The notes: generated from the letters alone by a model not told the origin. A stretch of 64,000 nt of DNA from Chitinophaga chungangae (GCF_017742215.1 NZ_JAGHKP010000003.1:62001-126000); one strand, 5' to 3'. Counted from the first letter of the stretch, positions 18,058 to 27,336 are shown. Made by a program: numbers and translations.

Positions 18058-21000
18058 ATGTGTTCTTTAATGGCTGCTCAACCAAAAACGGCGGTATCAC
18101 GATGGCAGGCCAGGTGGCTTGGCGTGATGCTGCTCATGTCGATCTGTTGGGGAATAAATGCCCAGTCCACCGGCCCCGTTATTACCTATACCGCGAAAGA
18201 AGCGCAACTGGTAACGGTATTCCAGGCTATCCGCGAACAAACGGGGTACAGTGTGTTTGGGGGTAAACAATTGTTGAAGGAAACCCAACCTGTTACCTGC
18301 GCGGTACGCAACATGCCGCTGACGGAATTTCTGGACCTGGTGCTGCGCAACCAGCAACTCTCCTATGAGATCAGCAACAAAACCATTTTCCTGAAAGCGA
18401 AGCCCGTTACGCCCGCCGGCGAGCGCCCCAATGAACCGGGAACGATCAGCGGTTCCGTAAAAAATGAGGCCGGCGCTCCGGTCACACCCGCAACGGTGAT
18501 GCTGGAACCTCAAAAACAAGGCATGGTTACCAACGAGCGGGGCGAATATCAGTTTAAAAATTTACCGGAAGGATTTTACGTTGTGCAGGTTTCTTGTGTA
18601 GGCTACACGCGCGAAGAGAAAAGAGTGTACGTGAGCAAAGGCAGTCATACATTTGTTGATTTCGTGCTGAGCGGATCTTCCAGCCAGCTGAAAGAAGTGG
18701 TGGTGAGCAGCGGTTACCAGTCGTTCTCGGTAAAACGCAGCGCGGGCGCATATGCCAAACCGAATATGCAAATACTCCGGGACAGGACCACTTCCATGAA
18801 TATCCTGCAGCGCCTGGACGGGCTGGTGCCGGGGCTTACCGTGAACAATGCGCCTTCGGCCGCAGGCACGCCGGTGCTGATCCGCGGCCTCACGTCCATC
18901 AACAGCAACAAATCGCCGCTGCTGGTGGTAGACGGTGTGCCGCTGGATAATATCAATTCACTGAACCCGCAGGACGTAGCGGAGATCACTGTATTAAAAG
19001 ACGCTTCCGCCGCATCCATCTGGGGCGCAAGGGCCGCCAACGGGGTGATCGTTATCAGCACCCGCAAAGGCGGCAGGAACGAAAAACTCGCTATCGAATA
19101 CGACGGTTTTGTGAATTTCCAGGGAAAGCCGGATGTTGATTATTACCCTGTGCTCAGCAGCCGGCAATTTATCCAGGCCGCCAGCGATATTTTCCGGCCG
19201 GACCTTTATCCGTGGGCAAACGTCAGCGCCTATACGGGATTGGGGTCTACCGGCGTGCCGCCGCACAACGTTATTTTGTACAACCGTTACCGCGGGCTGA
19301 TTTCCGATGCGCAGGCAACGGCGAGCCTCGACAGTTTGGCGGCTATCAACAACGTCCGCCAGATACGCGATGCATGGTACCGGCCCGGTCTGCTCACCAA
19401 CCATACGCTTTCGATACGGGGAGGCGGGGAATCGTACGGCATATACGGCTCGCTCGCGTATACCGGCACGCAAAGCAACAAACCGGGTGAAACGAACAAC
19501 ACGTATAAAATAAATGTCAGGCAGGATTATACCGTCAATAAACATCTCGATGTATTCCTGATCACAGATCTTACGAATGTAAATACCACCGCGCCGAGGA
19601 ATGTGGAAGCAGATAACCGTTTTCTTCCTTACCAGCTGTTTGAGGACGCGCAGGGCAAACCGCTTTCCATTCCTTACGTGAAGCAGCTTTCCGATTCAAC
19701 ACGGCGGGCATTTGAAGGGAAAAGCGGCGTCAACCTGGATTACAACCCGCTGCTGGAGCGCGACTACGGTTATACCAAAGCAGACCTGCTGCAGGCAAGG
19801 ATCACGGCGGGGCTTACGGTGAAGCTGCTGGATGGTTTATCTTTCTCCGGCGTATACGGGCTGTTTAAAACGGCGGAAAAGATCCGCTCTTACGACGACA
19901 GCCGGAGTTACCTGGTGCGCTCGGAAGCCGTACAATTCACCGTGCCCGCCACGGCGCCGGGCCAGCTGCCCAAATATTATCTCCCCGTCACCGGCGGAAG
20001 GTATTCGTTGTCGAACGCCACGCAAAACAACTGGACGGTTCGGAACCAACTCGCTTACGATAAGGCATGGAACGGCAAAAGGCATCAGCTTTCGCTGCTT
20101 GTGGGCCAGGAATCGCAGGAACAGCTGGTTGTGACCAGCCAGTCGCTCACGCGTGGTTATAACGAATTGCTGCAAACCTATCCCGCGATCGATTACGCCA
20201 CGCTTTCCACCACCGGCGTAGCCGGCCCGGTGATGCCCAACAACGGTTCGCGCAGCCTGCTGGCCAATGCGCAGCCGTTCGGGGAAACGGAATCGCGCGT
20301 CAGGTTTCTTTCCTATTATGGCAATATGGGTTATACCTGGCTCAGGCGGTATACGTTCAACGGCAGCATCCGCCTGGACGAATCGAATCTTTTTGGCAGG
20401 GACCGTTCTTCGCAGCGCAAGCCGGTATGGAGCATTGGCGGGCGCTGGGAGCTGGGCGACGAATCGTTTATGGAACACCGGGCATTCAACGATCTTGCCC
20501 TGAGAGTGTCGTACGGCCTCACCGGGAATTCTCCCGTTCCGGGCACCGCTGCTTCTTACGACATCCTCGGCGCGCAATCCGGCTCCACGCTGCCGGGCAA
20601 TACGGGGCTTGCCATCGTAACGCCGGCCAATGCCGCCCTTACCTGGGAAAGCTCCCGCACGCTGAATATCGGCGTCGATTTCGGGGTGCTGAAAGGCAAC
20701 CGGCTGAGCGGGTCCGTCGATTTTTACAGCAAACAAACGGAGAACCTGATCGGCCAGATGGAAGTGAACCCCTTCTCGGGTTACAACACGGTGGTAGGGA
20801 ACTTCGGGAATATGCGGAACACCGGCATTGAAGCGTCTATCCGTTCCCTCAACATCACCGCCGGCCGTTTCAGCTGGGTGAGCCAGCTGGTGCTTGCGTA
20901 CAACCGCAACAAGATCACGAAGCTCAACCAGCCCGCGCTGATCGCAACCGGCGAGCAAAAAACCGGTACCATCTATCTCGCGGGTTACCCGGCGTTCGCT

Positions 21001-21720
21001 GTTTTTGCGTACGATTTCGCGGGGCTGGACGGTGAGGGCGATCCGCAGATCAGCTTGCAGGACGGTAAGGTCATAAAAGAAAGAAATGCCGCCATGCCTG
21101 ACGACGTGCTGTACATGGGCACTTATCAGCCGGTGTGGAACGGCGGTCTGTCGAATATCTGGACGTTCGGGAACCTCTCGCTGTCTGCCAATATCGTTTA
21201 CAACTTCGGGAATGTTATGCGGCGGGACGTGAATAGTTTTTATTCCGGCAACGGGCTGATCCCGCTTACGGCCAACAACGCCATGCAAAGCGGCGACCTG
21301 CGTTTTCGCAGCGGCAATGTGCATGCGGAATTTGCAGACAGGTGGCAGCAGCCCGGCGACGAGCAGACCACGAACGTTCCTTCCTGGATACCGGTGAACA
21401 GCGTGAATGCAAGCAGGAGGGACACAAGATATTATACGCAGGGCGACATCAACGTCGTGAGCGCCGCTTTCGTAAAACTGAGAGATATCTCGCTGAGTTA
21501 CGACCTTCCGCGAAAGGTAGTGTCTGTGGCGAAACTCAACGGCGTGAAGCTGCGCCTGCAATTATCCAACGTAATGTTGTGGAAAGCCAACGACTACGGC
21601 ATCGATCCTGAATTCCAGGACGCTCCGGGCGGCAGCGCCGCCGGGCAACTGGCCGGGGGCATCCGTTACATGCGTATCAACCAGGGCACTGTTACCGCGG
21701 GTGTAAATATCCGGTTTTAG
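18058..21720 (+). CDS. SusC-family TonB-dependent receptor, divergent hinge type (locus C)
   Basis: Outer-membrane transporter, 1220 residues. Order: N-region with signal peptide to about residue 35 (LGVMLLMSICWGINAQ), STN domain (about 42-112), carboxypeptidase-regulatory-like domain (about 127-206), hinge VVVSSGYQSFSVKRSAGAYA (about 214-233), plug with VLIRGLTSI, LLVVDGVPLDN and ASIWGARAANGVIVISTRKGG, and a barrel ending VNIRF. A second ATG four codons in (18070) is an alternative start. SusD follows after 27 bases. The hinge type groups it with loci B and E. The TlpA-like protein encoded in the same operon hints at a thiol- or peptide-related substrate, which is inference only. Confidence 0.94.
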   Translation: MCSLMAAQPKTAVSRWQARWLGVMLLMSICWGINAQSTGPVITYTAKEAQLVTVFQAIREQTGYSVFGGKQLLKETQPVTCAVRNMPLTEFLDLVLRNQQLSYEISNKTIFLKAKPVTPAGERPNEPGTISGSVKNEAGAPVTPATVMLEPQKQGMVTNERGEYQFKNLPEGFYVVQVSCVGYTREEKRVYVSKGSHTFVDFVLSGSSSQLKEVVVSSGYQSFSVKRSAGAYAKPNMQILRDRTTSMNILQRLDGLVPGLTVNNAPSAAGTPVLIRGLTSINSNKSPLLVVDGVPLDNINSLNPQDVAEITVLKDASAASIWGARAANGVIVISTRKGGRNEKLAIEYDGFVNFQGKPDVDYYPVLSSRQFIQAASDIFRPDLYPWANVSAYTGLGSTGVPPHNVILYNRYRGLISDAQATASLDSLAAINNVRQIRDAWYRPGLLTNHTLSIRGGGESYGIYGSLAYTGTQSNKPGETNNTYKINVRQDYTVNKHLDVFLITDLTNVNTTAPRNVEADNRFLPYQLFEDAQGKPLSIPYVKQLSDSTRRAFEGKSGVNLDYNPLLERDYGYTKADLLQARITAGLTVKLLDGLSFSGVYGLFKTAEKIRSYDDSRSYLVRSEAVQFTVPATAPGQLPKYYLPVTGGRYSLSNATQNNWTVRNQLAYDKAWNGKRHQLSLLVGQESQEQLVVTSQSLTRGYNELLQTYPAIDYATLSTTGVAGPVMPNNGSRSLLANAQPFGETESRVRFLSYYGNMGYTWLRRYTFNGSIRLDESNLFGRDRSSQRKPVWSIGGRWELGDESFMEHRAFNDLALRVSYGLTGNSPVPGTAASYDILGAQSGSTLPGNTGLAIVTPANAALTWESSRTLNIGVDFGVLKGNRLSGSVDFYSKQTENLIGQMEVNPFSGYNTVVGNFGNMRNTGIEASIRSLNITAGRFSWVSQLVLAYNRNKITKLNQPALIATGEQKTGTIYLAGYPAFAVFAYDFAGLDGEGDPQISLQDGKVIKERNAAMPDDVLYMGTYQPVWNGGLSNIWTFGNLSLSANIVYNFGNVMRRDVNSFYSGNGLIPLTANNAMQSGDLRFRSGNVHAEFADRWQQPGDEQTTNVPSWIPVNSVNASRRDTRYYTQGDINVVSAAFVKLRDISLSYDLPRKVVSVAKLNGVKLRLQLSNVMLWKANDYGIDPEFQDAPGGSAAGQLAGGIRYMRINQGTVTAGVNIRF

Positions 21721-21747
21721 AAAAAGAACATTTATTAAAAGAAGGAC

Positions 21748-23181
21748 ATGAAAAAATATATTGCTGCTCCGGCCATACTGCTTCTTCTGCTAACAGCCGG
21801 CATATCCTGCAAAAAAAGTTTCCTGGAGGTTTTGCCGAAAGGAAAGGTGATCGCGGTCGGCTACAAAGACTACGAGCTGTTGCTCAACAATCCCAACCTG
21901 CTGAATGTGGGCGCGGACGCGCAGCTGCTGATGGGAGACGAAGTAACCGCCATCGAGCCTTATTACAGCGGGCTTACCCTGCGCGAACAGCGCCTTTTTA
22001 CCTGGAGCGACCAGGTTTATCAGCGCGATGAAAACAGCGCGGAAACTTCCGGTCCGCTCGCAAGCATCTATACCTATAACAAGATCATTAACGAAGTGAT
22101 GGAAACGCCGGACGGAACGCCGGGGCAAAAAAGGATGGTACAGGCCGAAGCGCTTGCAGGGCGGGCGTGGACCTATTTCCTGCTGATCAATTATTACGGC
22201 AAACCTTATCAATCCTCCACAGCCGCGTCCGACCCGGGATTTCCCATCATTACCACGGCGGATATTACGGTGAACCAATTCAGCCGCGCTTCCGTACAGC
22301 AGGTGTACGATTTTATAACGGGCGACCTGGAGAAGGCGCTGCCCGATCTGTCTGTACCTGTATTTCATCGCCTCCGCATGAGCAAACCCGCCGCGCAGGC
22401 CCTGCTCGGGAAGGTGTATGTTTTTATGCAGCGCTACGAAGAAGCGCTTCCGCTCCTGGAAGCGTCGCTGCAGGGGCTTGCAACGGCGCAGGTGCCGGTC
22501 GGTCTGTACAACTACAACGAAACTTTTGCACCGGGCGGCGCTTTCACGCCGGTCGATATGTTCGGTCCTAATTATCCCGTTACCGCCAATAACCAGGAAG
22601 CGTTGTACCTCCGGCAATTCTCCAACTTTCATGTGCTGTTCAATACGCTGCAGGTGAAAAGTGAAACTATGGCATTGTATGCGCCTTCAGACCTTCGCCT
22701 GCTGTTGTACTCAAAAACGCCTTTCCCCGCCGGCGCGCCGTTCATGGGGGGCGCCCAGCGCAGAACAGCGCCCAGCATTGTGCCCTTTGGCGTAGTAGTG
22801 CCGGAAATATATTTGCTGATAGCGGAGTGTAAAGCCCGGTTGAAAGACCTTCCCGGTTCGGTAACCGCATTGGAGCAGCTGCGTGCCAAACGTATGCCGG
22901 AAGCCGATGCCGCCGTACCCGCCGTTATCGCGGGCGATCAGGCGCAATTACTGCGTTTCGTGATGGATGAACGCCTGCGGGAATACGCCGGGCTCGGCGT
23001 TCGCTGGTTCGATATGAGAAGGCTTTCCGTCGATCCGCTGTTCGGCAATCCTTCGTATACGCATACACTTTACCAGGCAGACGGCACTACCACCGCATAC
23101 CAATTGCGGCCGGAACGTTTCGTGCTGAAGATCCCGCCCAGGATGCTGCTGACGAACCCGGGCATGGAAGACAATCCGTGA
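21748..23181 (+). CDS. SusD/RagB-family substrate-binding lipoprotein (locus C)
   Basis: Surface lipoprotein partner of the locus C SusC, 477 residues. The lipobox (TAGISC, Cys21) is followed by KKSFLEVLPKGKVIAVGYKD, the SusD N-terminal signature. QAEALAGRAWTYFLLINYYG and YLLIAECKARLKDLPGSVTALEQLRAKR are the characteristic TPR-like helices, and FVMDERLREYAGLGVRWFDMRR is the conserved C-terminal motif. It resembles the locus B SusD in length and order. It lies 27 bases after susC and 37 bases before the thioredoxin-like gene, consistent with one transcript. Ligand unknown. Confidence 0.94.
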   Translation: MKKYIAAPAILLLLLTAGISCKKSFLEVLPKGKVIAVGYKDYELLLNNPNLLNVGADAQLLMGDEVTAIEPYYSGLTLREQRLFTWSDQVYQRDENSAETSGPLASIYTYNKIINEVMETPDGTPGQKRMVQAEALAGRAWTYFLLINYYGKPYQSSTAASDPGFPIITTADITVNQFSRASVQQVYDFITGDLEKALPDLSVPVFHRLRMSKPAAQALLGKVYVFMQRYEEALPLLEASLQGLATAQVPVGLYNYNETFAPGGAFTPVDMFGPNYPVTANNQEALYLRQFSNFHVLFNTLQVKSETMALYAPSDLRLLLYSKTPFPAGAPFMGGAQRRTAPSIVPFGVVVPEIYLLIAECKARLKDLPGSVTALEQLRAKRMPEADAAVPAVIAGDQAQLLRFVMDERLREYAGLGVRWFDMRRLSVDPLFGNPSYTHTLYQADGTTTAYQLRPERFVLKIPPRMLLTNPGMEDNP

Positions 23182-23218
23182 TACTGAAACCAATCCACTG
23201 ATAAAAACAGATCGTTAC

Positions 23219-24487
23219 ATGAAAAAGATCAAACTATCGTTACTCGTTTTACTGATCGCTGTCCCGCTGCTGGCGAGCGCCCAGCAACAGACCGCCATGA
23301 TGGAGCAGATGAAAAGCCTCACCAAAGAAAGCGACCCGGGAAAAAGCGTTTCGCTGATGAGGAAGATCATCGCGGACAATAAGCTGGACGCGGCTAAGGA
23401 CGCGGAAACGATCGACGTCTTAAAAGGCACCGTTGCGCTCGCTTTTCTTCGCGAACGCCGCTACGACGCGTTTAAAAAATATATCGGCGAAATAAAAAAC
23501 AAATTCAACCAGACCTCTTATATGAACATGGGCGCCAGCATACTGGTGCGCGATAAGATCGATGCAAAAATGGCGGAACAGCTGGCGAAGGAAACGATCG
23601 ATCTTTATCTTTCCTATAAAGACGATCCCGCCGCCAGGCCCGTATCCATGGAAGAAGCCGACTGGAAACGGTTCATGACCTTTGCCCAATACCCGTATTA
23701 CGATACCTATGCCGCCGCGCTTTTCGCCAACGGAAAATATAAGGAAGCGCTGGCATACCAGGAGAAAACTTTTGACGGCGACCCGGAAGAAGGAATGTCG
23801 TCTTCCGTGGAGAGATATGCGCGGCTGCTGGCGCTCACGGGCCAGCAGGATAAAGCGTACGGCCTGCTGGAAGCCCTCACCAAAAAAGGCAAAGCAACGG
23901 CGGACATGCATGCGCAGCTGAAAGAGCTGTACGTCGGCAAACATGGCAGCACCAAGGGGTTTGATGAATATGTCGGCCGGCTGGAAAAAAGCGTGCAGAC
24001 CGCGCTCAAAGAATCGCTGAAGCCCAAAATGAAAGACACCGTGGCGCCGGGTTTCGCGCTCCGCGATCTGAACGGCAAAATGGTATCGCTATCGGATTTC
24101 CGGGGGAAAGTAGTAGTGCTGGATTTCTGGGCTACCTGGTGCCAGCCCTGTATCGCTTCCTTCCCGGCGATGCAAAAAATGGTGAAACAGCACCCGGAGG
24201 TCGTATTCCTCTTTATTGCGACGCAGGAAAAGGCGGATGGCGCGTTGCTGAGGGTGAAATCATTCATGGAAAAGAAAAAATATCCTTTCCATGTGCTGAT
24301 GGACGAACCGGTGGGGGACAAGGGTACTTTCCAGGTAGTCTCCAAATACAAGCCCAACGGCATCCCCGCAAAAGTGGTGATCGACGGCAGGGGCAGGATG
24401 CGGTTCATGAGCACCGGCTTTTCGACCGATTCCGAACTGATCAACGAGTTGGAAGCGATGATCGACCTTGCGAAAGAAGCATCCTGA
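23219..24487 (+). CDS. TlpA-type thioredoxin-fold protein with N-terminal helical domain (locus C)
   Basis: Exported thiol-disulfide oxidoreductase-like protein. The 422 residues start with a Sec signal peptide (to about 22, LLASAQQ). Residues 25-270 form a helical, TPR-like region, and a C-terminal TlpA/AhpC-TSA-type thioredoxin domain (about 280-420) carries the redox motif WCQPC (Cys308 and Cys311) and a NGIPAKVVI cis-proline loop. Such proteins reduce or isomerise disulfides in the periplasm or at the cell surface. Its place as last gene of a sigma-FecR-SusCD operon, followed by a terminator, ties it to handling of the imported substrate. No lipobox Cys is seen, so it is probably periplasmic. 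Confidence 0.9.
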   Translation: MKKIKLSLLVLLIAVPLLASAQQQTAMMEQMKSLTKESDPGKSVSLMRKIIADNKLDAAKDAETIDVLKGTVALAFLRERRYDAFKKYIGEIKNKFNQTSYMNMGASILVRDKIDAKMAEQLAKETIDLYLSYKDDPAARPVSMEEADWKRFMTFAQYPYYDTYAAALFANGKYKEALAYQEKTFDGDPEEGMSSSVERYARLLALTGQQDKAYGLLEALTKKGKATADMHAQLKELYVGKHGSTKGFDEYVGRLEKSVQTALKESLKPKMKDTVAPGFALRDLNGKMVSLSDFRGKVVVLDFWATWCQPCIASFPAMQKMVKQHPEVVFLFIATQEKADGALLRVKSFMEKKKYPFHVLMDEPVGDKGTFQVVSKYKPNGIPAKVVIDGRGRMRFMSTGFSTDSELINELEAMIDLAKEAS

Positions 24488-24510
24488 TCGACGTAAAAAT
24501 CTTTTTTTTG

Positions 24511-24545
24511 AAGCCCTGCTCCCTGAGCGGGGCTTCATTTTTTAA
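24511..24545 (+). terminator. Intrinsic terminator after locus C
   Basis: AAGCCCTGC and GCGGGGCTT pair with one U-G pair around a short loop, followed by CATTTTTT. It stands 23 bases after the stop of the thioredoxin-like gene and closes the five-gene locus C. Confidence 0.75.
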
Positions 24546-24958
24546 CAGGCAACATAGAAGATATTGCTTAGGTGATAATTCGTTGAATGTTATTGTAAAA
24601 ATACTTTCGTATATTCGTAGCGTTAGATGTATATCGCTGCCATAAGAAGCGCCCATCGCTTTGTTGTGAGACAAATGAACCCTATTTTTCATTCCTTCAA
24701 CAGCAGTACCCGGGAAAAACAGGGATGCCCCGTTTTTCATTATTAAACACATCCGAGATAAGTTCGCTCCCCGCACGCATGAGGGGAAAATTACGCATGG
24801 CGCCGCCCGGACGGGCGATCTGCAGCGGCATTCCCGCAAGTGGTCTGTCGCGCAGGCCCGCATTTACAAATGCCGGGCCGGCAGGTATGTTATTGCCCGG
24901 CTCAAAACGCCCCGAAAGTATCCAGGCTAACCGATTTGTTAACTAATAAATTTTAACC
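24546..24958 (+). other. Intergenic region ahead of the C2-like pair, with promoter-like boxes and small ORFs
   Basis: Two near matches to TAnnTTTG occur at about 24602-24617 (TACTTTCG and TATATTCG). A 39-codon ORF begins at 24627, about ten bases after the second box, and stops at 24746. Another ATG-started ORF of 73 codons runs 24725-24946 and ends 12 bases before the next gene. Neither has recognisable features, so they are not called as genes. The promoter-like boxes could instead give a long leader for the genes at 24959-26462. Confidence 0.3.
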
Positions 24959-25324
24959 ATGAGTAAACATTCTATCCGGGTAACTTCAATTGTTTGCAAC
25001 GCCACTTCCGAATCCGGCGTTACCGATGGCGACGAAGTGTATTTGGTATGCCAGGCAGATGGCGGATTACCCATCCGCGTGCCTGCCAAGATCAATTCCA
25101 GCGAAAACATGGAGAAAGGCGATACCTGGAACCTGGAAGACCTCGTGCTCAACTTTGAGTATGAAGTGCTGGTCACCATTTGGGACCACGATCTGAGTTA
25201 CGATCCCAACCTCGCCACCTATCTCCAGAGCACCGATTTCGAGCCGGGCAGCGGTTCCGGTTCCAGGCGGCTGAAAAACCATAACGGGGCGGATTACACC
25301 ATCTCTTACACGTACATCGATTAA
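24959..25324 (+). CDS. Small C2-like domain protein of unknown function
   Basis: A 121-residue acidic protein without signal peptide or membrane helix. The pattern is beta-strand rich: IRVTSIVCNAT at the start, EVYLVCQADG (about 26-35), then EYEVLVTIWDHDLSYDPN (about 67-84). The D-x-D in a strand-loop (Asp76, Asp78) resembles calcium-binding loops of C2 domains. Residues 6-80 align by eye with residues 238-310 of the product of the next gene, including a shared QADG and GDTW/GETW. The two genes are 37 bases apart, so they are probably one operon, bounded downstream by a terminator. Function unknown; a membrane- or calcium-binding role is inference. Confidence 0.75.
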   Translation: MSKHSIRVTSIVCNATSESGVTDGDEVYLVCQADGGLPIRVPAKINSSENMEKGDTWNLEDLVLNFEYEVLVTIWDHDLSYDPNLATYLQSTDFEPGSGSGSRRLKNHNGADYTISYTYID

Positions 25325-25361
25325 GCCCCCATTTATTCCGTAAATCAAAAAAAACATTGTT

Positions 25362-26462
25362 ATGAAAGAAGCACTGAAAATACAACTCGCAAATTATGCA
25401 GGGCTTTACCGGTCCATGCAATCCCCGTCAGCACCCAAACCTCCTTCCAAACCGGCATCGATGGAAAAAGAAAAAGAAGTCTTTGAAGAAGCGGCAAAAG
25501 CCTGGGCCAGCTACAGCAACTCACCTGAAGGAAAAAAGGAACTGGCGGCGGTGGAGCATATGGACCTGCAGGAAGTACGGTCGTATGTGGCAAGCCTGCC
25601 CGACAAACCGGTATTCGTTAAACTGATCAGCTGGATCAGGTCGCTGGACCTTCCGGAAAGCAGTTTCACGATAGGCCTGAGCTTCGAGGCGGAATTGGTC
25701 ATCGGGTTTTCCGGGACCATCGGGGTAGCCATCGGCGTCGGAAATTCGAAGGGGATGCAGACTGCTGAATTTTTAGCGTTGTCGCTGGAAGAAGGCCTGG
25801 AGATCGGAGTAATGGGAGGCGTGCAGTTCGGGTTGTGGAACAGTACACCGGCAGACCTGGAAGGGTACCGGTGGGGCACGGAAATAGATCTCGGTTTCGA
25901 GGCGGAAATGAGCGCGGGCATTTATTATACTTCAGACGGTATTTCCGGTATAGCGGTCACTCTCGGCATAGGCGTGGAAGATGGCATCGCCGAAGTGGAA
26001 TGTTATATATTCATCCTGGGCGACCAGGGAGCGGACCCGTACATCAAACCGGTCGTCCAGCCCCGGAAGAACAACTTTTTAATCATCGAAAGCCTGAAAT
26101 GCGTGCATCCTTCCAACGACGGGGCGGGCGATGAGAACGAGATCTATTTTATTTTCCAGGCCGACGGCGATACACAATATCCATATCCTACGTACGATTA
26201 TTTTTCGATGAAGGAAGGGGAAACCTGGCAATGCGGCCGTTCAGTCTGGTTCAATTCCAGCGTGGCGGTAACGGTGTATGACGAAGACGGCTCGAGCGAC
26301 AATGATGTGGTGGGCACATTCAGCATCAGCCTTTCACAGCTGTCGCCGGGCAAAAGCGTTACTTTCAAAAGCACCAAGGATTATTCGTCCAGGACGGATG
26401 CCGTGGAATACACGATCAATGTGAAGCTGGTAGCGCAGAACGTTCCGGCAAAGGTCTCATAA
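25362..26462 (+). CDS. Glycine-rich beta-strand region fused to a C2-like domain, function unknown
   Basis: A 366-residue protein not assigned to a known family. Residues 1-95 are charged and mostly helical. Residues 101-220 are a run of alternating strands rich in Gly, Ala and Ile (IGLSFEAELVIGFSGTIG, EIDLGFEAEMSAGIYY, GIAVTLGIGVEDG), a pattern seen in membrane-inserting or barrel-forming beta structures. Residues 238-358 form a C2-like domain with VAVTVYDEDG and NDVVGTFSISLSQL, whose Asp307 and Asp309 match a calcium loop, and which is related to the upstream 121-residue protein. No signal peptide is seen. The order of parts recalls perforin-like proteins with C2 membrane anchors, but that is analogy only. 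Confidence 0.75.
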   Translation: MKEALKIQLANYAGLYRSMQSPSAPKPPSKPASMEKEKEVFEEAAKAWASYSNSPEGKKELAAVEHMDLQEVRSYVASLPDKPVFVKLISWIRSLDLPESSFTIGLSFEAELVIGFSGTIGVAIGVGNSKGMQTAEFLALSLEEGLEIGVMGGVQFGLWNSTPADLEGYRWGTEIDLGFEAEMSAGIYYTSDGISGIAVTLGIGVEDGIAEVECYIFILGDQGADPYIKPVVQPRKNNFLIIESLKCVHPSNDGAGDENEIYFIFQADGDTQYPYPTYDYFSMKEGETWQCGRSVWFNSSVAVTVYDEDGSSDNDVVGTFSISLSQLSPGKSVTFKSTKDYSSRTDAVEYTINVKLVAQNVPAKVS

Positions 26463-26485
26463 CAGGGATGCGGTAGATACCAAGA

Positions 26486-26531
26486 GGGCCGGTCTGAAAA
26501 ACAATTGCTGTTTTCCGGGCCGGTCCTTTTA
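26486..26531 (+). terminator. Intrinsic terminator after the C2-like gene pair
   Basis: The arms around CCGGTCTGAAAAACA and TGTTTTCCGGGCCGG pair over about 15 positions with two U-G-type pairs, a short ATTGC loop, and a CCTTTT end. It starts 24 bases after the stop of the 366-codon gene. Confidence 0.7.
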
Positions 26532-26672
26532 GTACCTGCTAACCGGCGGCGGCATCACCGTTTTTACCTGGTTCGCGGCGCTGATCCCGCGGAATCCCGA
26601 AAATGTGAATTTTGAATACCTCTTAGCGAAAATAAGCCCAGTCCCGCGGTTTTTTTTAACCGGACTAATGCC

Positions 26673-26680
26673 TAGATTTG
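26673..26680 (+). promoter_or_regulatory. Bacteroidota-type -7 promoter element (TAGATTTG) for the locus D sigma gene
   Basis: TAGATTTG is a full match to TAnnTTTG, with a T-rich stretch about 20 bases upstream where the -33 element is expected. Transcription would begin near 26687. This decides the translation start: the ATG at 26705 lies after it, whereas the TTG at 26678 is inside the promoter. Confidence 0.55.
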
Positions 26681-26704
26681 ACATTACAGGTACTACGGGT
26701 TTTC

Positions 26705-27268
26705 ATGGATATCGCATTACTACAGGAGCAGGTTGCCGTCTACCGGAATGAAGAAGCCTACAAGCAGTTGTTTCTTCACTTCTATAAAGGCCTCGTGCGC
26801 TTTGCCGATACGTATGTAAGGCAGGGCGAAGTGGCGGAAGAGCTCGTGTCCGACGCCATCCTGAAGGTATGGACCATGAAAGAAGGCCTGCTGAACATCC
26901 ACAACCTGAAAGTCTATCTTTTTAAATCCGTCAAAAATGCCGCGATCAATTACCTGGTGAAAAACCGGAACTACATCGTTTGCGACATCGACAATATCGC
27001 CCCGGCTTCATTTGTTTCCTACCTTACGCCGGAAGACATCTACATCGGCCGCGAACTGAAAAACGACTTCGCCAAAGCCATTTCCCAGCTGCCTCCCAAA
27101 TGCCAGATGGCCTACAAACTGGTACGCGAAGAAAAATTCAGCTATAAAGAAGTGGCCGCCATCATGGAGATCTCCGAAAACACGGTGGACCGCCACCTGA
27201 ATATCGCCATGCGCCGCCTGGCGGATGTGTTTAAAACCCACCGCGGCAGCTCCGCCGGAAAATTCTAA
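26705..27268 (+). CDS. FecI-type ECF sigma factor (locus D)
   Basis: Sigma factor expected to activate locus D. From the ATG at 26705 it has 187 residues (MDIALLQEQVAVYR). A TTG nine codons earlier is unlikely because it lies in the promoter element. Region 2 contains AEELVSDAILKVWTMKEGL, and region 4 contains KEVAAIMEISENTVDRHLNIAMRR. Unlike the other four sigma factors in the window, it ends in a hydrophilic tail (KTHRGSSAGKF). FecR follows after 68 bases. It groups with the Bacteroidota FecI-type family that controls classic SusCD loci. Confidence 0.92.
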   Translation: MDIALLQEQVAVYRNEEAYKQLFLHFYKGLVRFADTYVRQGEVAEELVSDAILKVWTMKEGLLNIHNLKVYLFKSVKNAAINYLVKNRNYIVCDIDNIAPASFVSYLTPEDIYIGRELKNDFAKAISQLPPKCQMAYKLVREEKFSYKEVAAIMEISENTVDRHLNIAMRRLADVFKTHRGSSAGKF

Positions 27269-27336
27269 AAAAATCCCGAAAAGGATTGGGGAGTTTGTTC
27301 CCGGATCTTGTCTTATAAGCAATTACCCTTTGTTAA

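Noticed and set aside
19837..21561. A 574-codon minus-strand frame within the locus C susC.
   Set aside because: The plus strand has unmistakable SusC domains across the whole stretch; the reverse frame has a shadow-like composition and no start context.
24725..24946. A 73-codon plus-strand ORF just before the C2-like genes.
   Set aside because: No recognisable features, Pro/Arg/Ser-rich composition, and it overlaps another small ORF; not supported as a gene or as a peptide precursor.
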